Assembly (NCBI GenBank): GCA_051867655.1
Contig: JBJDYV010000098.1
Span: 124,001-188,000, forward strand
Source: JAJPXI01 sp051867655
GTDB lineage: Bacteria > Bacillota > Clostridia > Oscillospirales > Oscillospiraceae
Direction: 5' to 3'
DNA: 64,000 bases
The translations under genes were made by a program, and so were the position numbers. Shown here piece after piece: positions 51,698-60,468 of this stretch (its first letter is position 1; every line of letters starts with the position of its first letter). The notes below the pieces were generated by a model, which saw only the letters and a program-made list of their open reading frames with translations, made no database searches and was not told the DNA's origin.

Positions 51698-52979
51698 ACT
51701 GTGCATCCCGAATGTTGTACAGGGAGGCCAGTACCTGCCAATTCTGGGGGAAGGGGCGCATCAGATTCCAGTATCCCGCACCCCGCAGGCCGTATTCCGG
51801 GATCAGCGCCAGCTTGGAGCGGATGCTGCGGGCATCCTCGAACCACACCTCATGTTCCACGCCGCTCTCGTCCCGGTAGCGGAACCAGGGAGATTGGGCG
51901 CTCTCGTCATACAGAATTTCAGCGTTGTAGCGCAGGGCCAGCTGCACGGCGTAGCGGTTGGAAATAGAGGTGGCCTTTGTCTCCCCCTGAACGAAGGGAA
52001 GGGGCCAATCGTAGCCGTAGTTAGGCACGCCCAGCCACATCTTTTCTGCCGGGATCTGGGTCAGGGCATACTCCACCACGGCGCGCACATTGGGCAAGGG
52101 GGCCACGGCCATCGGCGGCCCGTAGGTATATCCCCACTCGTACGTCATCAGCAGCACCTCGTTGGCCGCGGCGCCCAGGGCTGCGTAGTCGTGGCCCTCG
52201 TAGAGCAAACCGCGCTGGGTGGAGGAGGTCTTGGGTGCCAGAGCCACGATGACCGGCAGGCCAAGGGGATTCAGGGGTTTGGTCAAATTGCGGATAAAGG
52301 CAGCATACACTCCAGCATCACGGGCAAACACGAACTCGAAATCCACATCCAGCCCTCGGTAGCCCTTGGTCTGGATGGTGGTCACAATGTTGTCAATGAG
52401 ACGCTTCTGAATGTCGGCATCGTTGAGCACCAGACTGGCCAGTTCATTGGAGAAGCCGCCTTCCTCGGTCAGGGTGGACAGGTGCATCAGCGGGGCTACG
52501 CCGCCCTCCTTTGCCATGGCGATCAGCTCCGCGTCGTCCAGGTCCACCAATCCGCCGTCCTCTGTGATGCCATAGGTGAACGGGGTCATGTAAGTCAGGT
52601 AGGGTAGAGTGGCACGCAGCAGCGTCCGGTCGATAAAGGGATAAGCGTAGCCGTTGACGGAAAGCGTGCCTTCGATCTCCTGTTTGTAGGAGATAACCAG
52701 AATCTGCCCGGGATAAACGGCCTCACCGCCGCCTAGAACGGGGTTGTTGCGCTGGAGCTGCCGCACGGTCAGACCATACATCTGTGCAATTGAGGAAAGG
52801 GTTTGGCCGGCCTGCACCGTATGCACCTGCTGAGGGAAGCGTACTACAATCGTCTGGCCCACAGCCAACCGTGAGGGGTCTGGCAGCTGATTATCATTGA
52901 GCAGTTGGGAGATTGGTACACCGTACTCCTGTGCGATGGAATACATACTGTCGCCGGGGCGCACTACATGGATAACCAT
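51696..52979 (-). CDS. LysM-GH18 protein, spore cortex N-acetylglucosaminidase type (YaaH/SleL-like)
   Basis: A 427-residue protein. Two LysM domains lie at residues ~1-45 (VIHVVRPGDSMYSIAQEYG) and ~50-95 (VHTVQAGQTLSSIAQMYG). A GH18 barrel occupies ~110-425 with catalytic D-x-x-D-x-D/E in YRGLDVDFEF. The fold matches YaaH/SleL, which degrades cortex muropeptides during germination. There is no signal peptide, as expected for coat-associated mother-cell proteins. ATG 52979 has AAGGGAGGC upstream, 11 bp after the amidase gene, so both form one operon. Confidence 0.92.
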   Translation of the reverse strand: MVIHVVRPGDSMYSIAQEYGVPISQLLNDNQLPDPSRLAVGQTIVVRFPQQVHTVQAGQTLSSIAQMYGLTVRQLQRNNPVLGGGEAVYPGQILVISYKQEIEGTLSVNGYAYPFIDRTLLRATLPYLTYMTPFTYGITEDGGLVDLDDAELIAMAKEGGVAPLMHLSTLTEEGGFSNELASLVLNDADIQKRLIDNIVTTIQTKGYRGLDVDFEFVFARDAGVYAAFIRNLTKPLNPLGLPVIVALAPKTSSTQRGLLYEGHDYAALGAAANEVLLMTYEWGYTYGPPMAVAPLPNVRAVVEYALTQIPAEKMWLGVPNYGYDWPLPFVQGETKATSISNRYAVQLALRYNAEILYDESAQSPWFRYRDESGVEHEVWFEDARSIRSKLALIPEYGLRGAGYWNLMRPFPQNWQVLASLYNIRDAQ

Positions 52980-52990
52980 AAAAGCCTCCC

Positions 52991-53731
52991 TTACAGCAGG
53001 GTGATGAAATTGCTGCTGGCCCAACCCAGCACATCCTGAAAACGCACCAGATACCAGCCCTGCCACTGGTTGAGCACGGTAAGCCGGGCCCCGTCATAGG
53101 CTCTGGCCAGCACGGGGGCTGAGGTATTGGGCCGGTCACGGATGTTCAGATACCCCCAGCTGACATCCACTACGGCGGGGCGGGGCGTCTGCGGCTCCAA
53201 GAAGGGAAGGCCAAAGTATTCCGTCAGGGAGAGCACAATGTTGCGTGCAGCGGCATCCAGGTTGTTCATGATCCATGTGGCGTCGTCCGGGTTGTCATGA
53301 TAGCCCAGCTCGATAAAGACCGAAGGTGCCCGGACTAGGCGTACCTCACCGATCGCGGTGGTACCCACCGCGCGGACATTGTTGGGCAGGGGATAGATGG
53401 CCTTTAGATTCTCCGCCACAATCTCGGCGGCCCGCCTGCCCGCGGTAGAGCCCGGATAATAGTACACGATAATACCCCGAGCCGTGCCGTACTGCCCCTC
53501 CGGAGCGGCGTTGGAGTGGAGGGCCAGATGCAGGTCGAAATTTCCGGCGTTGGACGCCCGGATGGACGAGGCGGCGGTCATTTCGGGGGTATTGCGTACA
53601 TATTGGATCCCAGACGCGGTCAGATAGGGCTCCATGGCGTCGGCCAGACGGTTCATCCACTGTTCTTCGGTACCGCCGGTGACATAGTAATTGTTCTCCT
53701 GGGTAGAGGGGGACAAATAGATGATGGGCAT
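52991..53731 (-). CDS. N-acetylmuramoyl-L-alanine amidase with C-terminal SH3 domain
   Basis: A 246-residue amidase. Amidase_3 region is residues 1-~165: IYLSPSTQENN start, LHLALHSNAAPEGQYG with zinc-ligand His, and VFIELGYHDNPDDA with the catalytic Glu. The C-terminus (~175-246, VVDVSWGYLNIRDRPNTSAP) is an SH3_3-like repeat. The usual first ligand motif DxGHGG is replaced by a looser STQENNYY start, so activity needs checking. No signal peptide. SD AAAAGGAGG. A possible sigma-E/K box CATAGAATA (53762-53754) lies upstream with GTCAAAA 13 bp further. Confidence 0.85.
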   Translation of the reverse strand: MPIIYLSPSTQENNYYVTGGTEEQWMNRLADAMEPYLTASGIQYVRNTPEMTAASSIRASNAGNFDLHLALHSNAAPEGQYGTARGIIVYYYPGSTAGRRAAEIVAENLKAIYPLPNNVRAVGTTAIGEVRLVRAPSVFIELGYHDNPDDATWIMNNLDAAARNIVLSLTEYFGLPFLEPQTPRPAVVDVSWGYLNIRDRPNTSAPVLARAYDGARLTVLNQWQGWYLVRFQDVLGWASSNFITLL

Positions 53732-53820
53732 GGGAAAGACCTCCTTTTAAAAATATTCTATGCAAAGGAGGAACTTTTTGACAGCAAATGCGTCTAAGAG
53801 GACAAGGAGGTGCAAAACCC

Positions 53821-54744
53821 ATGAAAAAAACAACGGCTCTCTTGCTCTCGCTCTTGCTCTTATTCGCCCTGTGTGCCTGCGGCGCCGGAAGTAAGTCCAG
53901 CGACGCGGCGATGAATAGCTCCATAGCAGATGCTTACGCCCCCGCCGAAGTACCGAAAGCGGAAAGCGGCGGCGGTATGTATGATGTGCAGGACAGCTTC
54001 ACATCGGTGGAAAGCGCGATCTATTCCGATCCGGACGCCAAAGTCATCCGCACGGCCGAGCTGACCATCCAGACCCTTGATTTTAACCAGTCTGTCACCG
54101 ATCTGGCTGCCCTGACCGAAGCCAACGGAGGCTACTATGAGACTGCTCAGGTGGACAGCGGTGGGTACTACGACCAGTATGCGCGCCGCAGCGCCTACTA
54201 CGTGGTGCGGATCCCCAAAGAGAACTTTGTCGCCTTCCGGGACGCGGTCGGCACTGTGGGACATATCTACAGCATCACAGAGGATGCCCAGAACGTGGGG
54301 GAGGAGTATTACGACACCGAAGCCCGCCTGGAGACCCTGACCACCAAGCGCGAGCGCCTGTTGGCCCTACTGGAGAAGGCCGACGTCATGGAGGATATCA
54401 TTTCCCTGGAAAACGCCCTGGCCGATGTGCAGTACGAGATCGATATGCACACCTCCGCATTGCGGAAATATGACAGTCTGATCGACTACTCCACCTTTAC
54501 AATTTACCTGAACGAGGTCGTCAAGATCGAACAGGAACCCGGACCGCAGGAGAGCTTCGGGACGAAACTGCTGTCCAACCTGAAAGGCGGATTGTCCAGC
54601 TTTGGAGAAGCCGTCCAGAGCTTTGCCCTTTGGCTGGCCCGCAATCTCATCACACTGGTCATCCTGGCGGTGATCATCGTCATCGTGGTCAAAGTGATCC
54701 TGCACTACCGGAAAAAGCGACGCAATAAATCCAGTGAAGACTGA
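53821..54744 (+). CDS. DUF4349-domain lipoprotein
   Basis: A 307-residue lipoprotein. Signal peptide with lipobox LFALCAC (Cys about residue 20), an Ala/Ser/Glu-rich linker to ~60, and a DUF4349 domain from ~70 to ~240 (TAELTIQTLDFNQSV, ANGGYYETAQ, EEYYDTEARLETLTTKRERL) with a coiled-coil section. A C-terminal membrane helix follows at ~265-295 (NLITLVILAVIIVIVVKVI) with a basic tail. Thus it is anchored at both ends. Function is unknown; envelope association is inferred. SD AAGGAGGTG; it is divergent from the amidase gene. Confidence 0.9.
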   Translation: MKKTTALLLSLLLLFALCACGAGSKSSDAAMNSSIADAYAPAEVPKAESGGGMYDVQDSFTSVESAIYSDPDAKVIRTAELTIQTLDFNQSVTDLAALTEANGGYYETAQVDSGGYYDQYARRSAYYVVRIPKENFVAFRDAVGTVGHIYSITEDAQNVGEEYYDTEARLETLTTKRERLLALLEKADVMEDIISLENALADVQYEIDMHTSALRKYDSLIDYSTFTIYLNEVVKIEQEPGPQESFGTKLLSNLKGGLSSFGEAVQSFALWLARNLITLVILAVIIVIVVKVILHYRKKRRNKSSED

Positions 54745-54753
54745 CGCACAGAA

Positions 54754-54790
54754 AAGATCCCGCCGCAAAGCTGTTTTGCGGCGGGATCTT
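54754..54790. terminator. convergent terminator between the DUF4349 gene and pckG
   Basis: 16-bp arms AAGATCCCGCCGCAAA (54754-54769) and complement (54775-54790). Confidence 0.9.
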
Positions 54791-54805
54791 GATATGTTTG
54801 TTTCC

Positions 54806-56575
54806 TTATTTCAGGCGGTTTTCCAGCCCTTCCAACTCCTGGGCCAGCTTGGGGGGCAGCTTGTCGCCGAACTTGTCGTAGAAGGCCCGGATGCCCTCGG
54901 CCTCAGTCCTCCAGAGATCGACGTCCACGTTGAGCAGACCGGCCAGCGTGTCCTCGTCCACGCCGGAACCCTCCAGATTGATATCCTGAGTGCGGGGCAG
55001 ATAGCCGATGGGGGAGGTTTCCGCGTCCGCCTCGTTGAAGCAGCGCTTCATGATCCACTCCAGCACCCGCAGGTTGTCACCGAAGCCCGGCCAGATGAAG
55101 TGACCTTCGTCATCGGTGCGGAACCAGTTGACATTGAAGATCTTGGGGGCCTTGTCACCCAGCTTTTCGCCCATATCCAGCCAGTGCTGCCAGTAGTCGC
55201 CCATGTTGTACCCGCAGAAAGGGAGCATGGCCATAGGGTCGCGGCGGACCACGCCCACGGCGCCGGCGGCGGCGGCGGTGGTTTCAGAAGCCATGGCAGA
55301 GCCCACGAATACGCCGTGCTGCCAGTTGAAGGACTGGTAGACCAGGGGAGCAGTCTTGGCCCGGCGGCCGCCGAAGACGATTGCGCTCAGAGGAACGCCC
55401 TTGGGATTTTCAAACTCGGGGGAAATGCAGGGGCAGTTCTTGGCGGGAGCGGTGAATCGGGAATTGGGATGGGCGCCCTTCTCGGTAGAGGTAGTGCCGT
55501 CCCAGGGGTTGCCCTTCCAGTCGATCGCGTTTTTCGGGGGATTCTTGTCAAGGCCCTCCCACCACACGGTATTGTCGTCCAGATTGAGGGCCACATTGGT
55601 GAAAATCGTGCCTTTGCGGGTGGTGGCAAGGGCGTTGGGATTGGATTTCTCATTGGTGCCGGGGGCCACGCCGAAGAAGCCGTACTCCGGGTTCATGGCC
55701 CACAGACGGCCATCCTCGCCCACACGGATCCAGGCGATGTCGTCGCCCACACACCAGACCTTCCAGCCCTTTTCCCGGTAATAGGCAGGGGGGATCAGCA
55801 TGGCCAGGTTGGTCTTGCCGCAGGCGGAGGGGAAGGCGGCGGCAAGGTAGCGCACCTCGCCGGCGGGATTTTGGATACCCAGAATGAGCATATGCTCAGC
55901 CATCCAGCCCTCATCGCGACCCAAGGTGGAGGCGATGCGCAGGGCGAAGCACTTCTTGCCCAGCAGCACGTTGCCGCCGTAGGCGGAGTTTACGGACATG
56001 ATGGTGTTGTCCTCGGGGAAATGGACGATGTACCGGTTTTCCGGGTCCACATTGGCCTTGGAGTGCAGGCCCTTGATGTAGTCGGGAGAGTCGCCGATCG
56101 CGTCCAGAACAACCTGTCCCACACGGGTCATGATGTTCATGTTGAGCACCACATAGATGGAGTCGGTCAGCTCAATGCCGTACTTGGCAAAGGGAGAACC
56201 CACGACGCCCATGGAATAGGGAATCACATACATGGTGCGGCCTTCCATGGAGCCCTCATAGAGTGCGTACAGCTTGGCGTACATCTCCTGGGGGGCCATC
56301 CAGTTGTTGGTCGGGCCTGCATCCTCCTGCTTGCGGCAGCAGATAAAGGTGCGGTCTTCGACACGGGCCACATCGTTTTCGGCCGTGCGGTGCAGGTAGC
56401 AGCAGGGCAGCTTCTCCTCATTGAGCTTGGTCATCTCGCCGGTGGCGCAGGCCTCGGCGCGCAGCTGATCCAGCTGATCCTCGTCGCCGGTGATCCAGAC
56501 GATCTTGTCCGGGCGGGTGCGCGCGGCCATGGCGTCGATCCAGTCCAAAATATAGCGGTTGGTGGTGGGAGCCAT
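54806..56575 (-). CDS. pckG: phosphoenolpyruvate carboxykinase (GTP)
   Basis: A 589-residue GTP-dependent PEPCK linking oxaloacetate and PEP. The P-loop is FPSACGKTNLAM (about residue 250), and Asp/His metal sites are near CVGDDIAWI. The start TNRYILDWIDAMAA and later NCPCISPEFENPKGVPL and QSFNWQHGVFVGSAMASE are characteristic of the GTP class. In gut anaerobes the enzyme often runs towards oxaloacetate with net nucleotide gain. SD AAGGAGG; the promoter is at 56608-56636. Confidence 0.97.
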   Translation of the reverse strand: MAPTTNRYILDWIDAMAARTRPDKIVWITGDEDQLDQLRAEACATGEMTKLNEEKLPCCYLHRTAENDVARVEDRTFICCRKQEDAGPTNNWMAPQEMYAKLYALYEGSMEGRTMYVIPYSMGVVGSPFAKYGIELTDSIYVVLNMNIMTRVGQVVLDAIGDSPDYIKGLHSKANVDPENRYIVHFPEDNTIMSVNSAYGGNVLLGKKCFALRIASTLGRDEGWMAEHMLILGIQNPAGEVRYLAAAFPSACGKTNLAMLIPPAYYREKGWKVWCVGDDIAWIRVGEDGRLWAMNPEYGFFGVAPGTNEKSNPNALATTRKGTIFTNVALNLDDNTVWWEGLDKNPPKNAIDWKGNPWDGTTSTEKGAHPNSRFTAPAKNCPCISPEFENPKGVPLSAIVFGGRRAKTAPLVYQSFNWQHGVFVGSAMASETTAAAAGAVGVVRRDPMAMLPFCGYNMGDYWQHWLDMGEKLGDKAPKIFNVNWFRTDDEGHFIWPGFGDNLRVLEWIMKRCFNEADAETSPIGYLPRTQDINLEGSGVDEDTLAGLLNVDVDLWRTEAEGIRAFYDKFGDKLPPKLAQELEGLENRLK

Positions 56576-56607
56576 AGGTTATCCTCCTTGGTTTCAATTT
56601 AAAGCTT

Positions 56608-56636
56608 ATTGTATTTCATTTTTCAATGGAAAGCAA
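56608..56636 (-). promoter_or_regulatory. sigma-A promoter of pckG
   Basis: Minus strand TTGCTT (56636-56631), 17-bp spacer, TACAAT (56613-56608). Confidence 0.75.
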
Positions 56637-56637
56637 G

Positions 56638-57498
56638 TTAAACTTTTCCAGACAAAAGAATTTTTGCAAGGGCAGCAAATTCCGGGATACCCAGCCGTTC
56701 TCCCCGGACATCCTCGGGCAGACCGCATGCGGTGATGGCGCTGCGCAAGTCATCTTTCGAGTGAGTGGAGCTGAAGGCGGAGGAGAGAGCGTTTATGAGG
56801 GTCTTGCGCCGCTGGGCGAAGGCCGCCCGAACGACCCGGAAGAAGGCGTCTTCGTCCTCCACTTCCGCCGGCTTGGGACGAGGAGTGAGCCGGATGACCG
56901 AGGAGGTCACCTTGGGGGCAGGGAGGAAGCACTCCGGTTCCACGTCGAACAACCGCTCACACTGAGCATGATACTGACAGAGCACGGAAAAGGCCCCGTA
57001 GTCTGGAGTGCCGGGAGCAGCGCAAATGCGCAGGGCAACCTCACGCTGGATCATCACCGTGATGCGCGCAAAGCACCCTGCTTCCAGGAGAGCAGTGATG
57101 ACGGGGGTTGTAATGTTGTACGGAAGATTGGCGCAGGCAATGGGTGTAAGGCTGTTGAACTTGTCGGCAATCAACGTGGGAATGTCCAGTTTCATAATGT
57201 CCCCGGGAACGATCTCCACATTGTCGAATTCCTCCATGGTTTCCGCCAGAACGGGCAGCAAAGCCTTGTCCAGCTCCACAGAAACTACCTTGCCGCAGCG
57301 TTTCGCCAGCTGTGCGGTCAGCGGACCGATACCAGGGCCGATCTCCAATACGCCGATATTTTCTCCGCACCCGGCGGCCTCGGCGATCTGCTGAGGTACC
57401 CAGCCCTCGATCAGGAAGTTCTGCCCCATGCTCTTGGAAAAGTGAAATCCGTGCCGGCCCAACAGGGCTTTGATATCCCGGATGTCGCAAAGATCCAT
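56638..57498 (-). CDS. rsmA: 16S rRNA dimethyladenosine transferase
   Basis: A 286-residue SAM methyltransferase that dimethylates two adenines in the 16S 3' hairpin. FSKSMGQNFLIEG is the family N-terminus, VLEIGPGIGPLTAQL is motif I, and CANLPYNITTPVI holds the NLPY catalytic motif. ATG 57498 has GGAGTGG upstream; earlier in-frame starts add non-conserved residues. TATACT sits at 57532-57537 upstream on the minus strand with a poor -35. Confidence 0.96.
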   Translation of the reverse strand: MDLCDIRDIKALLGRHGFHFSKSMGQNFLIEGWVPQQIAEAAGCGENIGVLEIGPGIGPLTAQLAKRCGKVVSVELDKALLPVLAETMEEFDNVEIVPGDIMKLDIPTLIADKFNSLTPIACANLPYNITTPVITALLEAGCFARITVMIQREVALRICAAPGTPDYGAFSVLCQYHAQCERLFDVEPECFLPAPKVTSSVIRLTPRPKPAEVEDEDAFFRVVRAAFAQRRKTLINALSSAFSSTHSKDDLRSAITACGLPEDVRGERLGIPEFAALAKILLSGKV

Positions 57499-57548
57499 GT
57501 GTTCCACTCCAAACTTGAAAAGTGTTTGTAGTATACCATCTTTCTGCG

Positions 57549-57586
57549 CAAAAGAAAAGAGCGGGAAGACAGCCTTCCCGCTCTTT
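57549..57586 (-). terminator. terminator after degV
   Basis: Arms AAAGAGCGGGAAG (57556-57568) and complement (57574-57586); CTTTTCTTTT follows on the minus strand. Confidence 0.88.
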
Positions 57587-57596
57587 GAGCAACAGA

Positions 57597-58433
57597 TCAA
57601 TAGGCGCACACGATGCCGCCCTCGTTGGCGTAGACGGTACTGATCCCATGGGTTTGGCAGAAAATAACCTCCCGGAAATCGCAGTTTTTCAAAATCAGCA
57701 TCCGCAGCTCTTCCGCCCGCGCCGGGCAGTTGCAGTGGGCGATACAGAGTGTCTTACCCGGATGCCCTTCGTCCGCGCGCATCATCTGAACCAGCTTACT
57801 CAGCCCCTGCTTGAGCGACAGCGCCTGACCGCGTTTGCAGATTTCTCCCTCCGGAGTGGCGCCCATCAGCAGCTTGATGTGCAGCGCACCGGTCAGGGCC
57901 GCCTGGATTCGGGTCAGCCGCCCGTTCTTTTTCAGATTGTCCAGATTTTCCAGAATAAACAGGGTTTTCATCTCCGTAATAAAGTGGTCTCCCTGCCGCA
58001 CTACTTCCGTAAATGGCAGTCCGGACTCGGCCAGTTCCTTGATTTTCAGCGCCAGCAGCACCTCGCCCGCGGAGGCGGAGCAGGAGTTGAAAACATAGAT
58101 CCGGCGCTCCGGGTGATTTTCAAGGAAAAGAGATGCCGCCTGCCGGGCGGAATTGTGAGAGCCGGAGAGCAGGGCGGACAGAGTGACAACATAGATGTCC
58201 CCTTCGGCAGACTCGAAGGCATCCAGATAATCGGCAGGGGAGGGGCAGGAGGTTTGCGGCGCTTCCGGACATGCGTGCATGGCGCTCAACAGCTCTTTTT
58301 GCCGCAGGTTTTCATCATCAGTAAACGCCTGCACTCCCATATGGATCGTCAAAGGAACAGCCTTAAATGTCCCGCCTTCCCGCATGGACGCGGTCAAATC
58401 ACAGCAGCTGTCTACAACAAGTATAAAAGCCAT
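57597..58433 (-). CDS. DegV-family fatty-acid-binding protein
   Basis: A 278-residue DegV/EDD-fold protein. ILVVDSCCDLT is the first domain marker and VTLSALLSGSHNSAR binds the lipid carboxylate. FILENLDNLKKNGRLTRIQA is the usual central region. Known members (FakB) bring acyl chains to a kinase FakA; no fakA gene is nearby. SD AAGGAG; a consensus promoter lies at 58468-58496. Confidence 0.93.
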   Translation of the reverse strand: MAFILVVDSCCDLTASMREGGTFKAVPLTIHMGVQAFTDDENLRQKELLSAMHACPEAPQTSCPSPADYLDAFESAEGDIYVVTLSALLSGSHNSARQAASLFLENHPERRIYVFNSCSASAGEVLLALKIKELAESGLPFTEVVRQGDHFITEMKTLFILENLDNLKKNGRLTRIQAALTGALHIKLLMGATPEGEICKRGQALSLKQGLSKLVQMMRADEGHPGKTLCIAHCNCPARAEELRMLILKNCDFREVIFCQTHGISTVYANEGGIVCAY

Positions 58434-58467
58434 AAAATAAATCTCCTTATGTGATTTTCTAAATTAG

Positions 58468-58496
58468 ATTCTACCAGAGGAGATTTTACATGTCAA
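58468..58496 (-). promoter_or_regulatory. sigma-A promoter of degV
   Basis: Minus strand TTGACA (58496-58491), 17-bp spacer, TAGAAT (58473-58468). Confidence 0.88.
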
Positions 58497-58499
58497 TAG

Positions 58500-58528
58500 A
58501 AAAGGCGCACGGAGACCGTGCGCCTTTT
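58500..58528 (-). terminator. terminator of rnpB
   Basis: Arms AAAAGGCGCACGG (58500-58512) and complement (58516-58528), directly after the RNA's 3' end. Confidence 0.93.
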
Positions 58529-58530
58529 CA

Positions 58531-58986
58531 GCAAGCAAACCTGTAAGCCGGGTTCTGTCATTGAAGACAGCCATCTATCTTGGCGCATCGTTGCCGATAC
58601 GCTCCAGCCACCTCCTGAGAACGGCCGGGCCGGCCACGCGTTCTCCCACGGTGTTGCTCCGGATAGAGTTTACAGCGATGAGCTGTTCCCAGTCATCGGG
58701 CGGGCGCTTATCTCCGCCTTTCCACCCTTACCTCGTCGGCGCAAGCTCCATATCCCTCGCTTTGCCGCAAGCGGCAAAGTTCGCTCATTTCGCTGCGCCT
58801 CCTCTCCCCACAAAAGCATTCGCTTTTGCGGGGGCCCCAGTTGGGGAGCGAGGCGGTTTATCTCTGTTGCACTTTTCCTGGGGTCGCCCCCGGCGGGTGT
58901 TACCCGTTATCCTTGCCCTATGGAGCCCGGACTTTCCTCACCCACGGGCTTTTCACCCCGTGGGCGCGGCTGTCCAGTTTACTTGC
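58531..58986 (-). ncRNA. rnpB: RNase P RNA
   Basis: On the minus strand the RNA has GAGGAAAGTCCGGGCTCC near its 5' end (about 58938-58921) and ends with ACAGAACCCGGCTTACAG (near 58559-58542), the universally conserved P4-forming and J regions of bacterial RNase P. GCAAG...AAAC at the 5' end pairs with GTTTGCTTGC at the 3' end (P1). About 456 nt, longer than usual, from extra hairpins: CTTTGCCG/CGGCAAAG (58760-58779) and CAAAAGC/GCTTTTG (58811-58828), probably an enlarged P12. It matures tRNA 5' ends. Ends are set by P1 pairing and are approximate. Confidence 0.95.
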
Positions 58987-58993
58987 GTTGTCT

Positions 58994-59022
58994 ATTTTAT
59001 CTTAAACCAACTCCATTGTCAA
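58994..59022 (-). promoter_or_regulatory. sigma-A promoter of rnpB
   Basis: Minus strand TTGACA (59022-59017), 17-bp spacer, TAAAAT (58999-58994), 8 bp before the RNA start. Confidence 0.92.
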
Positions 59023-59028
59023 ATTCGA

Positions 59029-59057
59029 TTGAAAAAGGCAGCGCATTGAGATATAAT
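59029..59057 (+). promoter_or_regulatory. sigma-A promoter of the murD operon
   Basis: TTGAAA (59029-59034), 17-bp spacer, TATAAT (59052-59057). Confidence 0.88.
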
Positions 59058-59086
59058 GGACAAGTTAAAATTGGAAAGGAGGCGTC

Positions 59087-60463
59087 ATGCGTATGACCGT
59101 TTCGGAATACCTGACCTCTTTAAAACACAAACGAGTTGCTGTGATTGGCATCGGTGTTTCCAACACGCCGCTGATCCGGATGCTGCTGCGTGCCGATATC
59201 GATGTAACAGCCTGTGATAAAAGCAGCCGTGAGGATCTTGGCGGTGTGGCCGAGGAGCTGGAAAGCCTGGGCGCTCATCTGCAGTTGGGCGCGGATTATA
59301 TGGAAGGGCTGGATCAGGACGTGATCTTCCGCACACCCGGTCTGCGGCCCGATGTGCCCGCCCTGGAGGCCGCCCGCGCCCACGGGGCGGAGATCACCTC
59401 GGAGATGGAAGTGTTTTTCCGGGTCTGTCCCTGTAAGATCATCGCTGTGACCGGCAGCGACGGAAAAACCACCACCACGACCATCATCTCCGAGCTGCTG
59501 AAAGCAGCCGGATACAACGTCTATGTGGGCGGCAATATCGGCAAGCCTCTGCTGCCTGACGCGGCGGGTATGGAACCGGAGGACGTGGCTGTATTGGAGC
59601 TGTCTTCCTTCCAGCTGATGACCATGACCCAAAGTCCCGACATCGCCGTGGTCACTAATGTTACGCCCAACCACCTGGATGTGCATAAGTCCATGAGTGA
59701 ATATATTGCCGCCAAGGAAAATGTGTTTCGCTACCAGTCCAAAGACGGCTTGGCGGTGTTCAACCGCGATAACGAGATTACCAGCGCCTTTGCCGAGACC
59801 GCCGTTGGAAAAGCCGTGTGCTTCAGCCGCCGGGAGGAGCTGCCCAATGGTGTCTATGTAAAAGAGGACGCCATTTGGTCCGGGGATCGAAAGGTCCTGC
59901 CTTTGGCGGATATCCTGATCCCCGGCGTCCACAACGTGGAAAACTATATGGCGGCCATCGCCGCTGTGGAGAGCATGGTCAGCGATGAGATCATCCGCAA
60001 GGTAGCAAAGACCTTCGGCGGGGTGGAGCACCGCATCGAGCTGGTGCGTACGCTGAACGGCGTGCGCTATTACAACGACTCCATTGCCTCCAGTCCCACG
60101 CGCACCATCGCCGGCCTGCGGTCTTTCAAGGAAAAGGTGATCCTCATTGCCGGCGGGTATGATAAAAAGATTCCCTTTGATGAACTGGGCGTTGAGATCA
60201 CAAAGCATGTAAAGGTCCTAGTCCTGACAGGAACGACCGCCCCAAAGATCCGCGCGGCGGTCGAGGCCGCTCCGGACTATAACGGGTCCAATCCCGAGAT
60301 CCTGGAATTCGGCGACTTCAACCGCGCTGTTCTGGCTGCTCATCAGGCCGCTCAGCCGGGAGATGTGGTTATCCTGTCCCCGGCCTGCGCCTCCTTCGAT
60401 AAATTTAAGAACTTCATGGTGCGGGGAGAGACCTTCAAAAAGATTATTTACGAATTGGAGTAA
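59087..60463 (+). CDS. murD: UDP-N-acetylmuramoylalanine--D-glutamate ligase
   Basis: A 458-residue Mur ligase adding D-Glu to the peptidoglycan precursor. The N-terminal Rossmann domain (residues ~15-105: VAVIGIGVSN) is followed by the ATP domain with TGSDGKTTTT (about residue 125) and a C-terminal domain with VILSPACASFDKFKNF. AAAGGAGG lies before ATG 59087; ATG 59093 is an alternative. Unusually, murD is outside a dcw cluster and heads an operon with three peptidases. Confidence 0.97.
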   Translation: MRMTVSEYLTSLKHKRVAVIGIGVSNTPLIRMLLRADIDVTACDKSSREDLGGVAEELESLGAHLQLGADYMEGLDQDVIFRTPGLRPDVPALEAARAHGAEITSEMEVFFRVCPCKIIAVTGSDGKTTTTTIISELLKAAGYNVYVGGNIGKPLLPDAAGMEPEDVAVLELSSFQLMTMTQSPDIAVVTNVTPNHLDVHKSMSEYIAAKENVFRYQSKDGLAVFNRDNEITSAFAETAVGKAVCFSRREELPNGVYVKEDAIWSGDRKVLPLADILIPGVHNVENYMAAIAAVESMVSDEIIRKVAKTFGGVEHRIELVRTLNGVRYYNDSIASSPTRTIAGLRSFKEKVILIAGGYDKKIPFDELGVEITKHVKVLVLTGTTAPKIRAAVEAAPDYNGSNPEILEFGDFNRAVLAAHQAAQPGDVVILSPACASFDKFKNFMVRGETFKKIIYELE

Positions 60464-60468
60464 GCGGT

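Noticed and set aside
58757..58840. Short hairpins resembling an interspersed repeat or CRISPR-like element
   Set aside because: They lie inside the RNase P RNA and are best explained as an enlarged helix; there are no regular spacers.
58518..59096. Open frames across the rnpB region
   Set aside because: The conserved RNase P RNA motifs explain the sequence; the frames have no SD or protein similarity.
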